Assembly: GCF_964340395.1 (NCBI RefSeq)
Contig: NC_135560.1
Coordinates: 14,703,598 to 14,767,597, forward strand
DNA: 64,000 nucleotides
Reading direction: 5' to 3'
DNA from: Glandiceps talaboti
Taxonomy: Eukaryota; Hemichordata; Enteropneusta; Spengelidae
Shown: piece by piece, positions 15,690 through 47,500 of the stretch
How the letters are laid out: each line of letters begins with the position of its first letter
How positions within the stretch are numbered: position 1 is the first letter of the stretch
Made by a program: the position numbers and the translations under genes
The notes under the pieces: model-generated
What the model was told of the DNA's origin: nothing
The model's input: the letters and a program-made list of their open reading frames with translations, nothing else
Databases searched by the model: none

Positions 15690-15925
15690 AAACATGAACA
15701 CAAAAATAGCCTAGTAACTAAAACCATCCCCTCAGCAACAGACACATTGTAGTGCCTTTTTCAAATATGTCAATTGTTAAAGGTAGTCAAGGTAATGATC
15801 ATTCAAAAATGGACAAAAATATGCCTAGCGATGAAAACCGTGTCAACAGCGACAACTAGATGGCAGTGTCTTTTTCAAAGATAATAGCAGTGGCTGATAT
15901 TCAAGGGAATAAGTATTCAAAGGAT
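15690..15925. repeat. Degenerate tandem repeat, two ~114-bp units (pair 2)
   Basis: The same unit recurs about 427 bp further on. GCCTAG-anchored starts lie near 15708 and 15822 (again 114 bp apart) and share the 'cttttTCAAA' and 'ggtagtcaaggtaa/attcaagggaataag' blocks with pair 1. The 300 bp between the pairs does not clearly continue the array. Confidence 0.65.
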
Positions 15926-18900
15926 GTTACACGTAGCATTAAATTAGTCCTTATAATGGTGCTTGTACTTTTTAAAAATACACATCCCTTACGCATGCTT
16001 TCATAACGTTCTTGATTGGATGGAACATTGCGCTCCTTGTACATCGGGTACATATCGTTTTGAATTTACAAAAGACTGTAAATATGTTACCGAGTAACCC
16101 CTGTTTAAACATGGAACGACAACAAAACGGTTTCAGGAGGGTTTCTAGGGACCTCCTGTACATGCCCTAAGTCAGGACACTTTCTCAAAACCTTCATGTT
16201 CACAGGGACACAACAGTAAGGAATTGAAGTTTTTGTGAGCGTTTAATTAGAAACGAGGTTAGAAAGACATGAAAGATGTTGTTGGCCAGTTCAACACATA
16301 TTGCAATGGATGTTATCTGAGTGTTGATGTTGCGAGTCAAGATTATTTTTTACATCGTGCCATATTCTAATACAATTTTGTATATGTTACTTGTATTTTA
16401 TTTCGCAATCTCTGTTGTCAACTTGAGACCCACAGCTGTTCAAAGGAGACACATACTGCACATACAGGCAGCATCTAAACTATAGAGACTAGCATACCAC
16501 AGGCGACAATAAGAGATTACCAAAGAATTACAGAAAGAGAGTTTGATGAAAGTTCAAAAAAAAAAACACTGCGTGGGCATTTAGATTTTGAATTTAGTGA
16601 TGACTCGGATTTGCGATTGTGCATCTGTTGAAAGTGACGCTTTTAAGACTCCCTAGGTAATACCTCACTTATGTCCATTTCTGTGACTTCGTACGTGAAG
16701 ACAGTACACCTGTAAAGACCCCCAAAGTTGACACCTCCCCATTATTGAAAATTGTTAGTTGCCTTAAAGTCAAATGTTGTGACAGATGAACGCCACAGAT
16801 AGTCTTTACATTTTCCACTCAGTACCCTTATTAAATATCACAACTATGCTAAAATGGTGTCCAGTCACATAATTGTAAAATACCTATAAACTGAGTGTAA
16901 TACATTAACTCTTTGACCTAATTAGAACTATCTCCTTCCATTTTATTTCTAAAATCACACCAGCAAGGTGAAGTAATTTACTTTGTTTTATGCTTGTGTG
17001 TTGTTGAAAAAAGTGACGACACAATACATGTGGATATTCACATTCAAGGTGAAAGGTCAAATTCGTGATTCTTGTATAATTGATTTTTCAATTGGAAATC
17101 AATATTCACCTTTGTGGTATAATGAAATATATAAGCCGGGGAATATAAACATTTTCAACATTTTGTCATGGATCGATGCGCATGCTCACTGCATTTCCGT
17201 TGAATTGTGAAGACTATACTAGTACACGAAGGATAGGTATATGCTTAAAATGGAACTTGTCAACGGTTCAACAAAAGAGGGAGTTCTTTTAAAGAAACTG
17301 TTGCAATGATAATAACCTTTGACATAGCATACGAATATATCAATGGATTCTTCAATGGTAACACCCATCCACACATACTACGAAAACACCCAGAAGTCCA
17401 TGCAGCAAAAACGTCGCATTTTGATATTGTTCTATTCAGATACTAAAGGGTAGATCTACTGTCTATGAATTCGTATTTTGAATATAATGCTAAATATACT
17501 ATTTCCAGGGCTGTCTGGTCATGTCTGTTGTTGACCGACTGAGTGTGAAATCAACATAGTAATTATTAGATTTCTTTGACAAGACTCACCCAATCAATTT
17601 GAAAATGCTAAAGTTTGAAGGTTTTCTCAATATCTAACCAGCCATTAAAGTATGTAGTTAGGAGTTATGCTACGTAATTGTAAAAACTAATCAAAATATT
17701 GAACATTCTTTTGCAAGGTTGCAGCTAAATTGCTGTGTAGGCCTTTTAGAAATGTGTATAAACATATGAAATATGTCCTATTCAATATTTCACAGCAGCT
17801 GGATATAACATTATGAAATGTACCATTCGGGTTGTTTCCAGTCAATAATAATTGATCAATGGATAGAATGACAAAATCCATCCCCACCCACTCATGATAC
17901 ATTCAATATAAATCATTGAATTGCCGGATATTTTGGCACAGTCTTTTTTTTTTAATTCTAGAGAAATGTAACTTGTAAACACTGACTAATCGATCGGATG
18001 TATGTAGACATATTTGCAATGTACATCATGTATATGATTTCATCATGGAAAAAAGTTCGTTTGTCGCTTCCCCCTCCCCTACATGAAACGACACTTTGTT
18101 TTATTGTGTAATTTGGTATTCTTGTAGTTAGAGCAACAGAATCAGTCACACTTCAATCTATTGTTTCCCCTTTCTAGTAAATTATATATGAAGCTTAATT
18201 TCAGTGTAATGAAAATATTTAAGCTTATAGCTGATAAGGCTTTAATAAAAGTTATGTAAATGTATGACAAACACTTTGAAATAACTGAGTGTGTTTACAT
18301 TATAACTTGACATGTTAAACCGAGTTCTAAAAATTCATGGTAATCAGATACGGTAGAATTATTATAATTAGTGGGTTAAATCTCTCCAAACTTTACCATG
18401 GCAACGCTTGTTCCTGGTCCTTTAAAAGAAATTTGAGAGTTCACCTTGTTATGTCGATATTGACAATCTTTTTATTTTCTATTACAGAGTTATAATGATA
18501 GTTTTCATTTTTACAAACTAATTATAACAAGAAAATTTTTTTATATCTCGGAGGCTTCCCATGTTAATAAATGACCACATTATTTTACGTGCCAACTTCC
18601 CTTTTGGACCACCACACTGCATGATTGACAGCTGTTGATATGTACAACTGTTACATGTAAACCACGTCATATCCGTCACAATGATAACTGTTTACCAGAG
18701 TGTTTACGTTATGTTTACTTACTACAAAACCGTTATACTGGTGATGAAGGAAGGACATCATTGATAAACTGACAGATAAAGACTAACTGTGCGTAGTGAC
18801 ATGCTGTAAATTCGTATGTTTATTCATCAGTTCATACTGATCGAAATGATCGAACATATATGAAAATAGATAAATTGACGATTGAACATGAAAATATATC

Positions 18901-19181
18901 ACCACGTCGAGGTCGCTCTCTCCGTATTAGTTTGTTTAAATTCACTATAGTTGCAATGCACTCACATTGCTTTTAGTGGTACAGTAATATACAGTACATG
19001 TACCTCACTTCTAGAACAAGCAAAGTGCAATTATTATACACAATTACAATTTCCCGATGAAATGGGTCATTCTTTTGAAATTGATCTAAACGTGTTTGTA
19101 GTTTTTGACATTTTTAGATAAATCATTTCTACGACTCGTGTAATCATTCCGACCCGTATACATGGTCAACACAATACCGTT
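15926..19181. other. Non-coding stretch, nothing recognised
   Basis: About 3.3 kb of AT-rich sequence. Frames up to 75 residues have no recognisable motifs. No exon or RNA gene is supported. Confidence 0.45.
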
Positions 19182-19366
19182 CTAATATTGTACTCTAGGA
19201 TGATCATAATACAAAATAATGACGCCATTAGGTATTTATGAATATTCAAAAAATACTATCACCAGTGCTAACGCGAGGATAACACACCTTTTTTGTATAT
19301 ATTCGTGAATACCTAATAATGCCATTATTTTGTATTATGACGTATCATCGTTGAATACAACATTAG
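19182..19366. mobile_element. MITE-like foldback element, ~185 bp
   Basis: The left arm (19182-19246) and the reverse complement of the right arm (about 19300-19366) align over roughly 65 bp with few mismatches. Shared blocks include CATAATACAAAATAATG and CATTAGGTATT. The arms enclose about 55 bp of unique sequence. It has no coding capacity. Long terminal inverted repeats around a short centre fit a miniature inverted-repeat or foldback transposon. I could not identify a clear target-site duplication, so the ends are approximate. Confidence 0.7.
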
Positions 19367-20170
19367 CTCACAAGTGACAGTGTTCTAACCCTGAACATAT
19401 ATACATGTATATACATATGTACGGTTCAGTCAAGCCCATGGTTTATATCTGTATACAATAGGGTGCATTAGTATAATCGTAGACCACACGCAGTTTACTA
19501 GTACTGTTAATTGAAACTTTGCAAATACACATATAACAGATTCAAATAATGGCGACAACGACGCTCTACCCAGTATTGTGATAATAGTAAAAACAATATT
19601 CCCATCACGTTATCCGAGTACAAATTTAACTTTCTGAATCTTATTTGTCATCAACTTGATTTTCAAGATACTCAACACACCGTGCGTGTTATCTGATAGT
19701 AATCTAAGAGTGTCACCAGACATTTACCCGATCTTTCAAGTTGTTAAAGTTCTTAATTGATCTGATCAACTTTAGTTTGGCCATTCATGATGTCATTAAT
19801 TAATAGTTAAAGTGAGCATGCATTGAAAATTTAGTTATAAATGGAGTCATTTTATTCAATACATAGTATGGTCTTGAGATGTCGAACTAATGACACATAA
19901 ATGTGATTATTTTGTTTTAAGTAATAAGTTCTGGTATATTTATTTGTTTAAGTGCAATTTGCCTCGAAGTATTTTGCACTAGTAAGGTTACATGTACCTC
20001 ACGCGATATTTATCTTAGCTGTGCTACTGTTCATGTGTTAGATTTCATTCGCGTTTAAAGCTCGAGGGATTTGTAGCTCTGATACTTTAATAACAGATTC
20101 TCTTCCTATAAAATGGATCTTATTCCTAATTTGGTACATGTATACATTTGTACTATCCCTTCAATCGACG

Positions 20171-20227
20171 ATGTATGTATGTATGTATGTATGTATGTAT
20201 GTATGTATGTATGTATGTATGTATGTA

Positions 20228-20276
<49 letters not shown>

Positions 20277-20304
20277 ATGTATGTATGTATGTATGTATGT
20301 ATGT
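20171..20304. repeat. (TATG)n-(TG)n-(TATG)n microsatellite
   Basis: A TATG block, a TG block and a second TATG block, followed by a short CCGT run at about 20320-20336. The same TATG-TG-TATG architecture recurs at 34661-34904 and, in reverse orientation, at 22376-22561. Confidence 0.93.
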
Positions 20305-20498
20305 GACGCGTGTATGTGTCCGTCCGTCCGTCCGTCTGTCTATATATGTATCTATGTTTGTTTAGTATTGTTTATTCATTTATTTTTTATATGACACTAG
20401 TGAGGCAATTTTTAGTTGTATGTTAGTTGGTTTACGGTGTAGATTGAATCAGATTGATGGAGATGTTCAGAACTCATATTGTACTTTCATATAGTTAA

Positions 20499-20532
20499 CC
20501 ATAGACCCTTCACCAAGGTGGGGGGTCTATGG
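20499..20532. repeat. Perfect 34-nt hairpin, CATAGAC family
   Basis: Ten-base arms CCATAGACCC and GGGTCTATGG enclose a second stem, TTCACC with GGTGGG, around a two-base centre. The result is a 16-bp stem allowing two G-T pairs. Related hairpins lie at 30655-30694 and 40645-40669. It may be a tiny dispersed palindromic element; a terminator role is not expected in this context. Confidence 0.7.
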
Positions 20533-22375
20533 ATTGACAAATGAAAGACTTGGTTTGACATATTATAAACCCTTTGTATAGACGTGGACATACCACTTTT
20601 TTTGCAGTCACAGCACACGTTCTTGTGAAGTACATAGGATAAGCGAAGTTAAAGTTCGACATGTTTTAAAGTGCAGCCTTTAATAGCGTGAATAGAGTAC
20701 ACTTAGTTTCCTTTATCCAACTTAATTCTCACGCCTTTGCTGAGAGCTAGACTTGTCGGTGCAGTGGTATCAAGGGGAGACTGCTTGTATGCTAGGATAG
20801 CCGTAAATCTGTGCAGTAACGTCACGCATACCTATGTAATGATTAAGGACATCTGTCTTTAAGATAGATTATCTCCAGACTTTCACTCGGTTTTAACATA
20901 TATATATATATGTATGTATATAGTCAAGGCTATGTTATTTGTTATTACAAATCTCCTTGCCCATGGCCACTTCCCATCCACTTTTTTATGCCCCAAACCA
21001 ACTTTCTCTTCAATCGTTGCGATAATACACATCATGATCTGAACTAGGAAATCTGTGATACAAAGACGCCGTATCAAAAAAAAATAATACAAGTCCACGT
21101 ACAAATCTGCAAAGCCTGGTGGACGTGTTGAGAAAAGTCGACGAGTGAACGATATCTTGATTGTTTTTTGCAGCTTCCTTTAAAAGATGGATCCACTTAT
21201 TTAAGACAAGAATAGTTAATTGTACTGTATAACATTATAATTCCTTAAAACACAAGGTTTTTTTTTTCTGTCATATCTCATTAGGTTTCCTAGGCTGCTG
21301 TATGTACATATCGACTGACAACTGTAAATTTACTTTTCTCTGAAAAAAATGAGTGATCGTCGTGAATATTGTTGAATCATCTAACGATTAACAGCAGTCA
21401 ACACGTACGTTCAACAATAACCCCGTGACAATGCCTCCACAAATTCAAATCATTCCAGCTTGAAACGAGCAGGTGACGGCAGGCAACATTAATCAGTGAG
21501 AAAATGCGTCCAACAAAATTTCTTCTTATCTGAATGTTTACGACGTTCTTTCATTATGAATTATTTAGTGAGTTTAAACAGAGTCTTCTACAGACCTTCT
21601 TTGTTGTTCAACACGTTTCATTTTAAAACATATTCCCATATATTCGCTGTATCCATTTATTTTCAATTTGAGTGGGTAACTTATATTAACCCAGCTATTG
21701 CGTTCTCTCTTTCTGATTGGTTTGCGGATGTAAACATGGTACAATAGACGCAAAAGGTTCACTGTGATTGGTTATTTGAAATACTCATGTTACCTGTTTT
21801 GTTAATGTATATTCCATGGCTTTACGTCGCGTGCTATGTTTGATGTAGACATCCAGTCAAGAGATGTATGTAACGGTTATGTTATGCGAAGTTTACTATC
21901 TATCTAACACTGTATTATTTTCATGTTTATTTATAATGCATTTGTATTTTAATTATTTTTAGTCAATTAGTAATGACTATCTTATTGTACAATTGTTAAA
22001 ACAAGAGTAAAATTAACACTGATATTTTGTTCATACATTGCCATGTCTAAACACTGGACCAATGCATTTTATCCGTTCTAGATTTCATAAAAACTAACTA
22101 GTTATTGTAACTGTCATATTTGCTTTTCATGTAATATCAACTACTACGGACTGGACTTACTAATTTCAGTCTCAAAGAGGGTCAGTCTAAAAGTATGAAT
22201 CAAAACGACGATATCACGTAGTCACGTGATTCATGCGTCACTTCACATTTGGAAGTGCTAAAATATGGTATCCTTTATTATGAATCGAGAAATGGTAGAC
22301 TGACGTATTTTCCAAGTCACGTTTCATTATTTCATGTATTTCATGTCACTTCATTTCATTTTTACAGTCTATAAT
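20533..22375. other. Non-coding stretch, nothing recognised
   Basis: AT-rich sequence with frames of up to 83 residues that show no family motifs. Confidence 0.45.
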
Positions 22376-22523
22376 ACATACGTACATACACAAACCCATA
22401 CATACACACACACACACACACACATACATACATACATACATACATACATACATACATACGCACGCACGCACGCACGCACGCACACGCACACACACACACA
22501 TACATACATACATACATACATAC

Positions 22524-22554
<31 letters not shown>

Positions 22555-22561
22555 CACACAT
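22376..22561. repeat. (CATA)/(CA)/(CGCA) compound microsatellite
   Basis: Blocks run CATA, CA, CATA, CGCA/CACG, CA, CATA. It is the reverse-complement counterpart of the TATG-TG-TGCG-TATG array at 34661-34904. Confidence 0.93.
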
Positions 22562-24820
22562 GTATATAATTATATATATGCAATATTCTGGTTACTTTAT
22601 ATATGTTGGATCTTTATCTTTCTTTCCTTCATAATATATTGTTGTTTGTTTTTTGTCTTTCCGGAAGTAGTTGCCTCTTCAAACAGTTCAAACAACGATG
22701 CTTTATTTTGAACTGTTAATAGTAGAACATCTTTTATCTCACAATTGTTGTCAAATGTTTGTCAATGTCACGTGGTAAGAATCTGAAATATAACATGTGG
22801 TATATATCGTGCATGTTATTGGCACCGTGCAAATATTAATACTCAAACTGCTATTTCCGGATCTAGTTACCTGCTTGTAGGTTGTTTCCGGCTCAGACAT
22901 TACACATTTTTCTCACATCTGTGTATTTGACAAGTCAGTAATTGATTTTCACCGTCTACCAGACATTAATTTATACCTCAGTAAAACACACCGAGGCATA
23001 ACAGTGTCAAACCACGTATGTTTTACAACAGACATAAAGTGTTATTTGCAACATTACGGTGGCGAGTATATTTATTCACTAACTGCACACAAAATCTGCC
23101 TAAAGATGGAAGACAGGAACAAAATTTAAAATTTAGACGTACATGCCTAAAAAGGTCGCCTAACCTTGATATGGTGGCGAATGTTGATTTAAATGATTTA
23201 TAGTACGATCTTTTAAAACATAGTGCCACACATTAATATTTATATCAGAACTTTAATGGATTGGCTATTGATTTAGATTGGGGACCTTATATTTGTGGGG
23301 CTTGGGATGTGTATGCAATGTCTAATTCTTTACTAATATGTTCAGATTTTACAACACCACAAGGCAAAGTAATCGACATCACATTCTGAGAAGAAAAATG
23401 GCACGACTGTTTAGATTGTTTCACAAAGTCAACAATCTCAGCTGTAACGTCAGGTTTCAAGTGATTTTCATGGACATGCATTATTCACTAGACAAGGCAG
23501 GCTTCTGTGTTGTCAATATGATGAAGCCACATCTCAAATATTTGAAAGAGCCATAGCTACACAAATCAAAATACTGTAATTTGCATAAATTTAAATTTTG
23601 TGTTAACTGTTCACTGGCGTCAACCCAAATATTATTAAACTTATCAAAATAAAACACCACTGTTTGATATTGTCAACAGTGAGTAGTGATGTCACACCTA
23701 GCGGAAGAACTTAATGATGAGAAAGGGCAGTGACACGCTCTCACATTTGGTCGATTTGCTTAATAGCATTTAAGTGGTTAAAACACTTATCCGCTAGACT
23801 GAATATGCGAGAGGGAAATTACCATATGACAGTACAATTTCAGTAAATAGTTCTTATATTTTTGACTAGGCCATACTTTGGATGTCGTATTACTTACACA
23901 TCGGAATCCTTATCTAACAAATCGGACAATCAACAGCACATCGCGGTAGTTTATTAGGTTCCCTATATGCTGCATAATCAACATTCCGTGTAAAACGTTG
24001 AAACATGAACCATAAACTAAATAAATTTGCATTATTTGTACGACGTATAAAAGTGAACCATTTTCCTCTCAATATTTACAGATCTAGATCTATCGCATTT
24101 GGTGATCGAATTCCGCTTTTTAGTGTACGTTGTATATTTATATAAAGCCTCACGCTTTGGTATTATACAATACCTACCTCGGGCTACACTTATAGATATT
24201 TCTGAACTGTCACTAAATGAGTCCGTCGTTCCTGTGTTATTGTTCCAAGTGTTCACGTTTGATAATGAATAGGAAGGACTAATATTTGTCGCAAACATTG
24301 CCTTTGGACAAATCTGTTGTCACTTTCCCCTTGTTTATGTTTGTTAAATTTGAAAGCATTTGCTTGCCAACATGTTCCGTTCTTGAAATGCATTTAGAAA
24401 AACGTGTACACATGTTGTTGTTGGAGCTAGTATTTGTTATTTCATTACGTTCTTATTGAAAGTTTTTGATGTCGATATTTTTTCGATTTCCTGCTACTTT
24501 CAGTGTAGTATTGTGTCCGGAATGACAAATGCTCACTGTATATGAATCAGGGAGAAAGTTAGATATGTGTCTGGGAGTATTGAACCGTTAACGTTTATAA
24601 GGAGCATGTAAAGTCACAGTGGTTTAGAATGTAAGTGAGACCCCAATTCCGAGTAAAGGCAGTACAAAATCATGATGCAAATACAAAATCCACAGTAACA
24701 TTTAAAGGGAATCTTACAACTCCTTTCATGTTAGCATTCACTGGCTCTGTTTGATACTCCATAACCATGTGCACGCAGAAACAAAACCAAAAGATAGAGA
24801 TGAGTACAGTTTCATGTTAA
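22562..24820. other. Non-coding stretch, nothing recognised
   Basis: Frames of up to 88 residues occur on both strands. None has recognisable motifs or paired splice sites giving a family match. Confidence 0.45.
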
Positions 24821-24929
24821 ATTTTGTCTAAATGAAATGAACATGCTACTATGTAGACATCAAACGCAGACGTCGAAACATTGGCGCCCGCATGTCTGTG
24901 TCTAGGCTTTCATTTCATTTAGACAAAAT
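24821..24929. repeat. Inverted repeat, perfect 20-bp arms
   Basis: The arm ATTTTGTCTAAATGAAATGA at 24821-24840 has its exact reverse complement at 24910-24929, enclosing 69 bp. A 20-bp exact match is unlikely by chance at this spacing. It could be a small foldback element or a structured transcript segment. Confidence 0.75.
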
Positions 24930-25341
24930 GTAGCAAGAATTGCGATCTTGTCATCTTAAAGTGTAGCAATATAGCATGTGTAGTTTCTCACTGATTTCTG
25001 GATTTTTATATCAGACAGAGTCAGTGAACACTAACCTGAAACAGGCTGTAGAGCGATAGAGGTAGTTGAGTATGCACTAAAAGCTGAGAATATGACGCTT
25101 TAAAAATTATACCATGGTGATATATTTTAAAAACAACATGTGAATTTCTGTGTGAATGGTTGGAATTGTATCAGTTGCTAGACATAATTAAACCTGTTCT
25201 TTTGGTGAGGTAACATGTAAGCATGACACAAAAATAACTTCCAATTTGAAAGACAGTTCAGGTACAGACCGTGACCCTTTAAAAACACATATTTCATTAC
25301 TAAGCCGTGAATTCCCCCAGGGCCAATACAGCAAGATGAGG

Positions 25342-26340
25342 TGTGCGAAAATGTTACATAACATATCAGACGTATGCCTCTGATGAAACTGGTAATAGAA
25401 GGTTCGATGATACATGTACACAAAACATATGTATCTAACGCATGTGATGTACACACCCTACCCCTCTCATCCCCGCCCACCTACCTCAAATATTTCACCC
25501 CCCCCCCCCGTTTTTACATGCGTTGTTGTTTATTTACTCTTGAGCAGTTACTATTGATCCCACCGACAAATTACAGATTCTGAACTGTATTTTCAGGTCT
25601 GCTAACGATATTGCCTTGTCACACCGATATGTTGCTGGGTAGGTTTACATATCACTTCATCTCTATAACAGTAAACGGTTCAACAACTTATACTTTATAA
25701 TTACAGACTTTTCTGAAATATTCCAGATTCACCAACTTAACGTTGTTTATTTGAGTAGCCCGTGGAGGCAGCATCACATGAATAGACCTAGTGCGCATGC
25801 CCCCAAATACCGTTAAACAGAACGAATCGATTTGAATGATAATACTACGTAATGAGAAAGGACAGGTATTTGGCATTGTAATCAGTCTTTGTTACTACGA
25901 AGGATCAATGACATTAGTGGTCTTCCTATCTCTTACTGAGTTTAAAAAAGTAGAAGTGAACAACACCGTACGGTGAGGGAACTTTGTAGGAAACAAGACC
26001 ATTCATTTTGGACGTACATATACTCTACACACACAGTGTTGGTAAGTTCTGAACGCTGATACAGTGAATTAATACACTTGCTGATTGACAGGCAAAATAC
26101 TTCATCCGGCTTCATTTTCACCTCTAACTGTATATCACCATCAGACCACTTAGCTTAAACACGTAAGTTCACCAACCTAATTACAGTATGTAAATGAAAG
26201 ATTTTAATCATGGTGAACGTGACTTCCGTGGCTAATTCGCCTGGTTTCTAATGTATGTTGTGTTCATTCACCGTCATATTCAATGAGGAATATGTTGTAA
26301 AATGTACTCTCACCATGGTAAACGTTGTATGTTTATTTTT
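25342..26340. repeat. Upstream (source) copy of ~1-kb duplication
   Basis: This segment ends 0.98 kb before the gene 1 start codon and is repeated at 27770-28770. The two copies look identical throughout my comparison except for a poly-C run (12 C at 25498-25509 versus 14 C downstream). The flanks of this copy share no direct repeat with each other, whereas the other copy has a 49-bp flanking duplication; I therefore treat this as the source. It lies in the 5' flank of gene 1 and might hold regulatory sequence. No promoter element is identified with confidence. Confidence 0.9.
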
Positions 26341-27233
26341 TGCATTTAATTCACGAATGGGGCGTTTTTTGCAGCGGTATTGGATCGATGGCCAACGGAG
26401 TAATCGATAATCTTTCCTGGCGTACTGGTATGGCGTATTTACCGTTGTTGTAAATTGAACTCAGACTCCCATTTTCGTTCCTCTCATCGCGTCTGGTAAC
26501 TTGGAACAGCTTCTAGAAGACATCGAGTCAACGAGGACTGGTGAATATCTGGATTTAAAGAAATACACTACCAACTTTCTAGATTACGGGGTCACGTGAC
26601 TTCTGTGAAACAATACCATACGTGTGTGTGTATCTCGTACGCTTGAAAGGTGCCGAGTCGTTATCTTTTAAATTATAATTGGAAGGTAACCACGAACACA
26701 GTTTTGAAAAACGTCACCCAGATAATTTTGCTGCGCAGTGATGGACTATTGTAATACTGGACTATACCCTCAGCTACTCTGGCAGTGCATTCCGCTGTGG
26801 ATATTGTGGTACGTTGGAATTGAACGAGGGAAAAGAAAATATTCTGTCACGAGCGGTGGTGTATAAACATGTCATGTTTGAATTAGAGTTCGTATGGTCG
26901 TGTGGATACTGCACTTAATCATGGGGCATGTATGTCGCGGATGCCACCGCAAGCAGAACAACAGAAGCGACAACGATCATCCCGATAAACATGTCAGGAA
27001 CGCAAATAACACTGTAACACTCACGTCTAGCACAGTGGATAGTTCTCATATCCCTTTTCTGAAGAATGTGAGAAAAGATGTCAAGATCTCATTAAAAGTG
27101 TCTGGGTTATCATTGGGTGTACACGTAGTAATGTTCACAACACGGTGATAGATACGGTATCATCAACGTAACAAACAAGACAGTGTAAATAATAGAATGT
27201 TGACTCATCGACATTTCTTGTTTTCCTTTGCAG
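26341..27233 (+). other. 5' flank / possible leader intron of gene 1
   Basis: Unique sequence between the source repeat and the first coding exon. An 84-residue frame at 26894-27148 has no recognisable motif. Because 27234 looks like a splice acceptor, an untranslated first exon and the promoter are probably here or further upstream. I could not place either with confidence. Confidence 0.4.
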
Positions 27234-27243
27234 GGAATCTTAG

Positions 27244-27320
27244 ATGCATCTGGACACTTCCGTCACACTAGCGACTAGGAAGTCAGTAAGCGGGGACGAC
27301 GAGACTAGTATAGTGACACT

Positions 27321-27324
<4 letters not shown>
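27244..27324 (+). promoter_or_regulatory. uORF overlapping the gene 1 start (ATGA)
   Basis: An ATG at 27244, in the untranslated part of exon 1, opens a 26-codon frame that stops at TGA 27322-27324, so its stop overlaps the main ATG at 27321-27323. It is in a different frame from the receptor. If this leader is transcribed, ribosomes ending the uORF would terminate on the main start, which could lower or condition translation. This is seen in sequence; the regulatory role is inference. Confidence 0.5.
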
Positions 27325-46165
<18,841 letters not shown>

Positions 46166-47500
46166 TACATGTTGTACATGGAATTCAAGAGGATTGACAT
46201 TGTGTTCGCAATCTCAACTCGAAGTTCAAGGCTGGATATGAATCGAAAAGCTTGTTACCAAATATACATCTGAAGGACCTGGTGACAGTTTAATCTACTT
46301 GACTTCTAGTTGGGGACAATATGAAAGAGGAAATGACGTCATGGATTGGAAAATAGTGTCTCTCGGTGATCTACTTTCCATCCAAGTCACAGGAAGCAGT
46401 CAGGACGGATTTGATTGGTCGTGATAAACGGATGTGACGTCACTACTTTCAAGTTGACGATTACAAACCGTAAGCTTACTCGAAGATACAGTTAATTACC
46501 CGGGAGATAAAAAAAAACCTCGAGATATTGAAAATTTCGACTTTTCCAAACAGAGTAACCTTACTTGAGAATAATTTTTAGTATTTTATTCGGATTTTGG
46601 GCAATAATTTTACACCATTCTGACAACAATGAGGCAGCATTGATTTGCTCCTTGCAACAAAACATTTCCTGATAATATGCAAATACAGTTTAGGTTGTGT
46701 ATTTCTAACGATCTTATATTATGTTCATATATGACTAAAGTATTGTTGTGTGATTTAGTAACAACATGTGATTTTATCTTTTAACATGTGGTGACATTAA
46801 CTGAATATTTCCAAGTCTTTATTTTGGTGTGATATATCGAGTCGTAATGGTCTTGACTGTTTCAAGTTTATTTTTCTTTGCATAAAGTTGCTTAATTTGT
46901 TGTAAATTTAATGTGTTGTGTACGATTTCTTTGATGTGCTCATCTCATTGAGCATTTAATGGGTCTATTTTGCGCACAATTTTATTCGGGGTATAGAAAG
47001 GGGGAAATACAAAATGTGATCATACCACCCAGTGACATTATGCAGTACAGTGTAACGACAGGTAAAAGTATGCAGTAAAGCTGGCACACAAGAACGTGCC
47101 CAGAGCATGTAATGCTTTAAATTTCTGATTGCAACTAAAGAAAAGAAAATGAGCGAACGGTGTTCAATATACAGAGGTCATCACGACAGACATTACATTA
47201 CGTCGGACACATTCTTATGACCGATCGAAACACGGAAGTTTAATGAATGTTTCCATCTGAGATGACTTTAGACTGAGAGGTTCATCGTTTATCCATTTAA
47301 ATTTCCACAAACTCCAATTACTGTGGTTACATAAGTGTAAACAACAACGTATATTTCAGTCATGGATATCTTTCGAAGGCTTGCAATGTCGTCAAAATTT
47401 TGTATATTAGTTTGGGTTTAGGTCGGGGTGGGGGGGGGGACATCGACAGCAAATGCGTTTATGTAACTCAGCTAATAAACGAACGTCAAAAAGAAATTAA
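46166..47500 (+). other. Probable 3'UTR of gene 1
   Basis: AT-rich sequence after the stop. The first canonical AATAAA that I find is at 47474-47479, about 1.3 kb downstream, followed by AT-rich then TG-containing sequence. The transcript may end near 47.5 kb, but variant signals upstream cannot be excluded. A G run lies at about 47429-47438. Confidence 0.4.

Noticed and set aside
26894-27148. 84-residue frame just upstream of gene 1
   Set aside because: No recognisable motif, no joining donor that keeps frame with exon 1, and an in-frame stop precedes the receptor ATG. It might lie in a leader exon but is not supported as coding.
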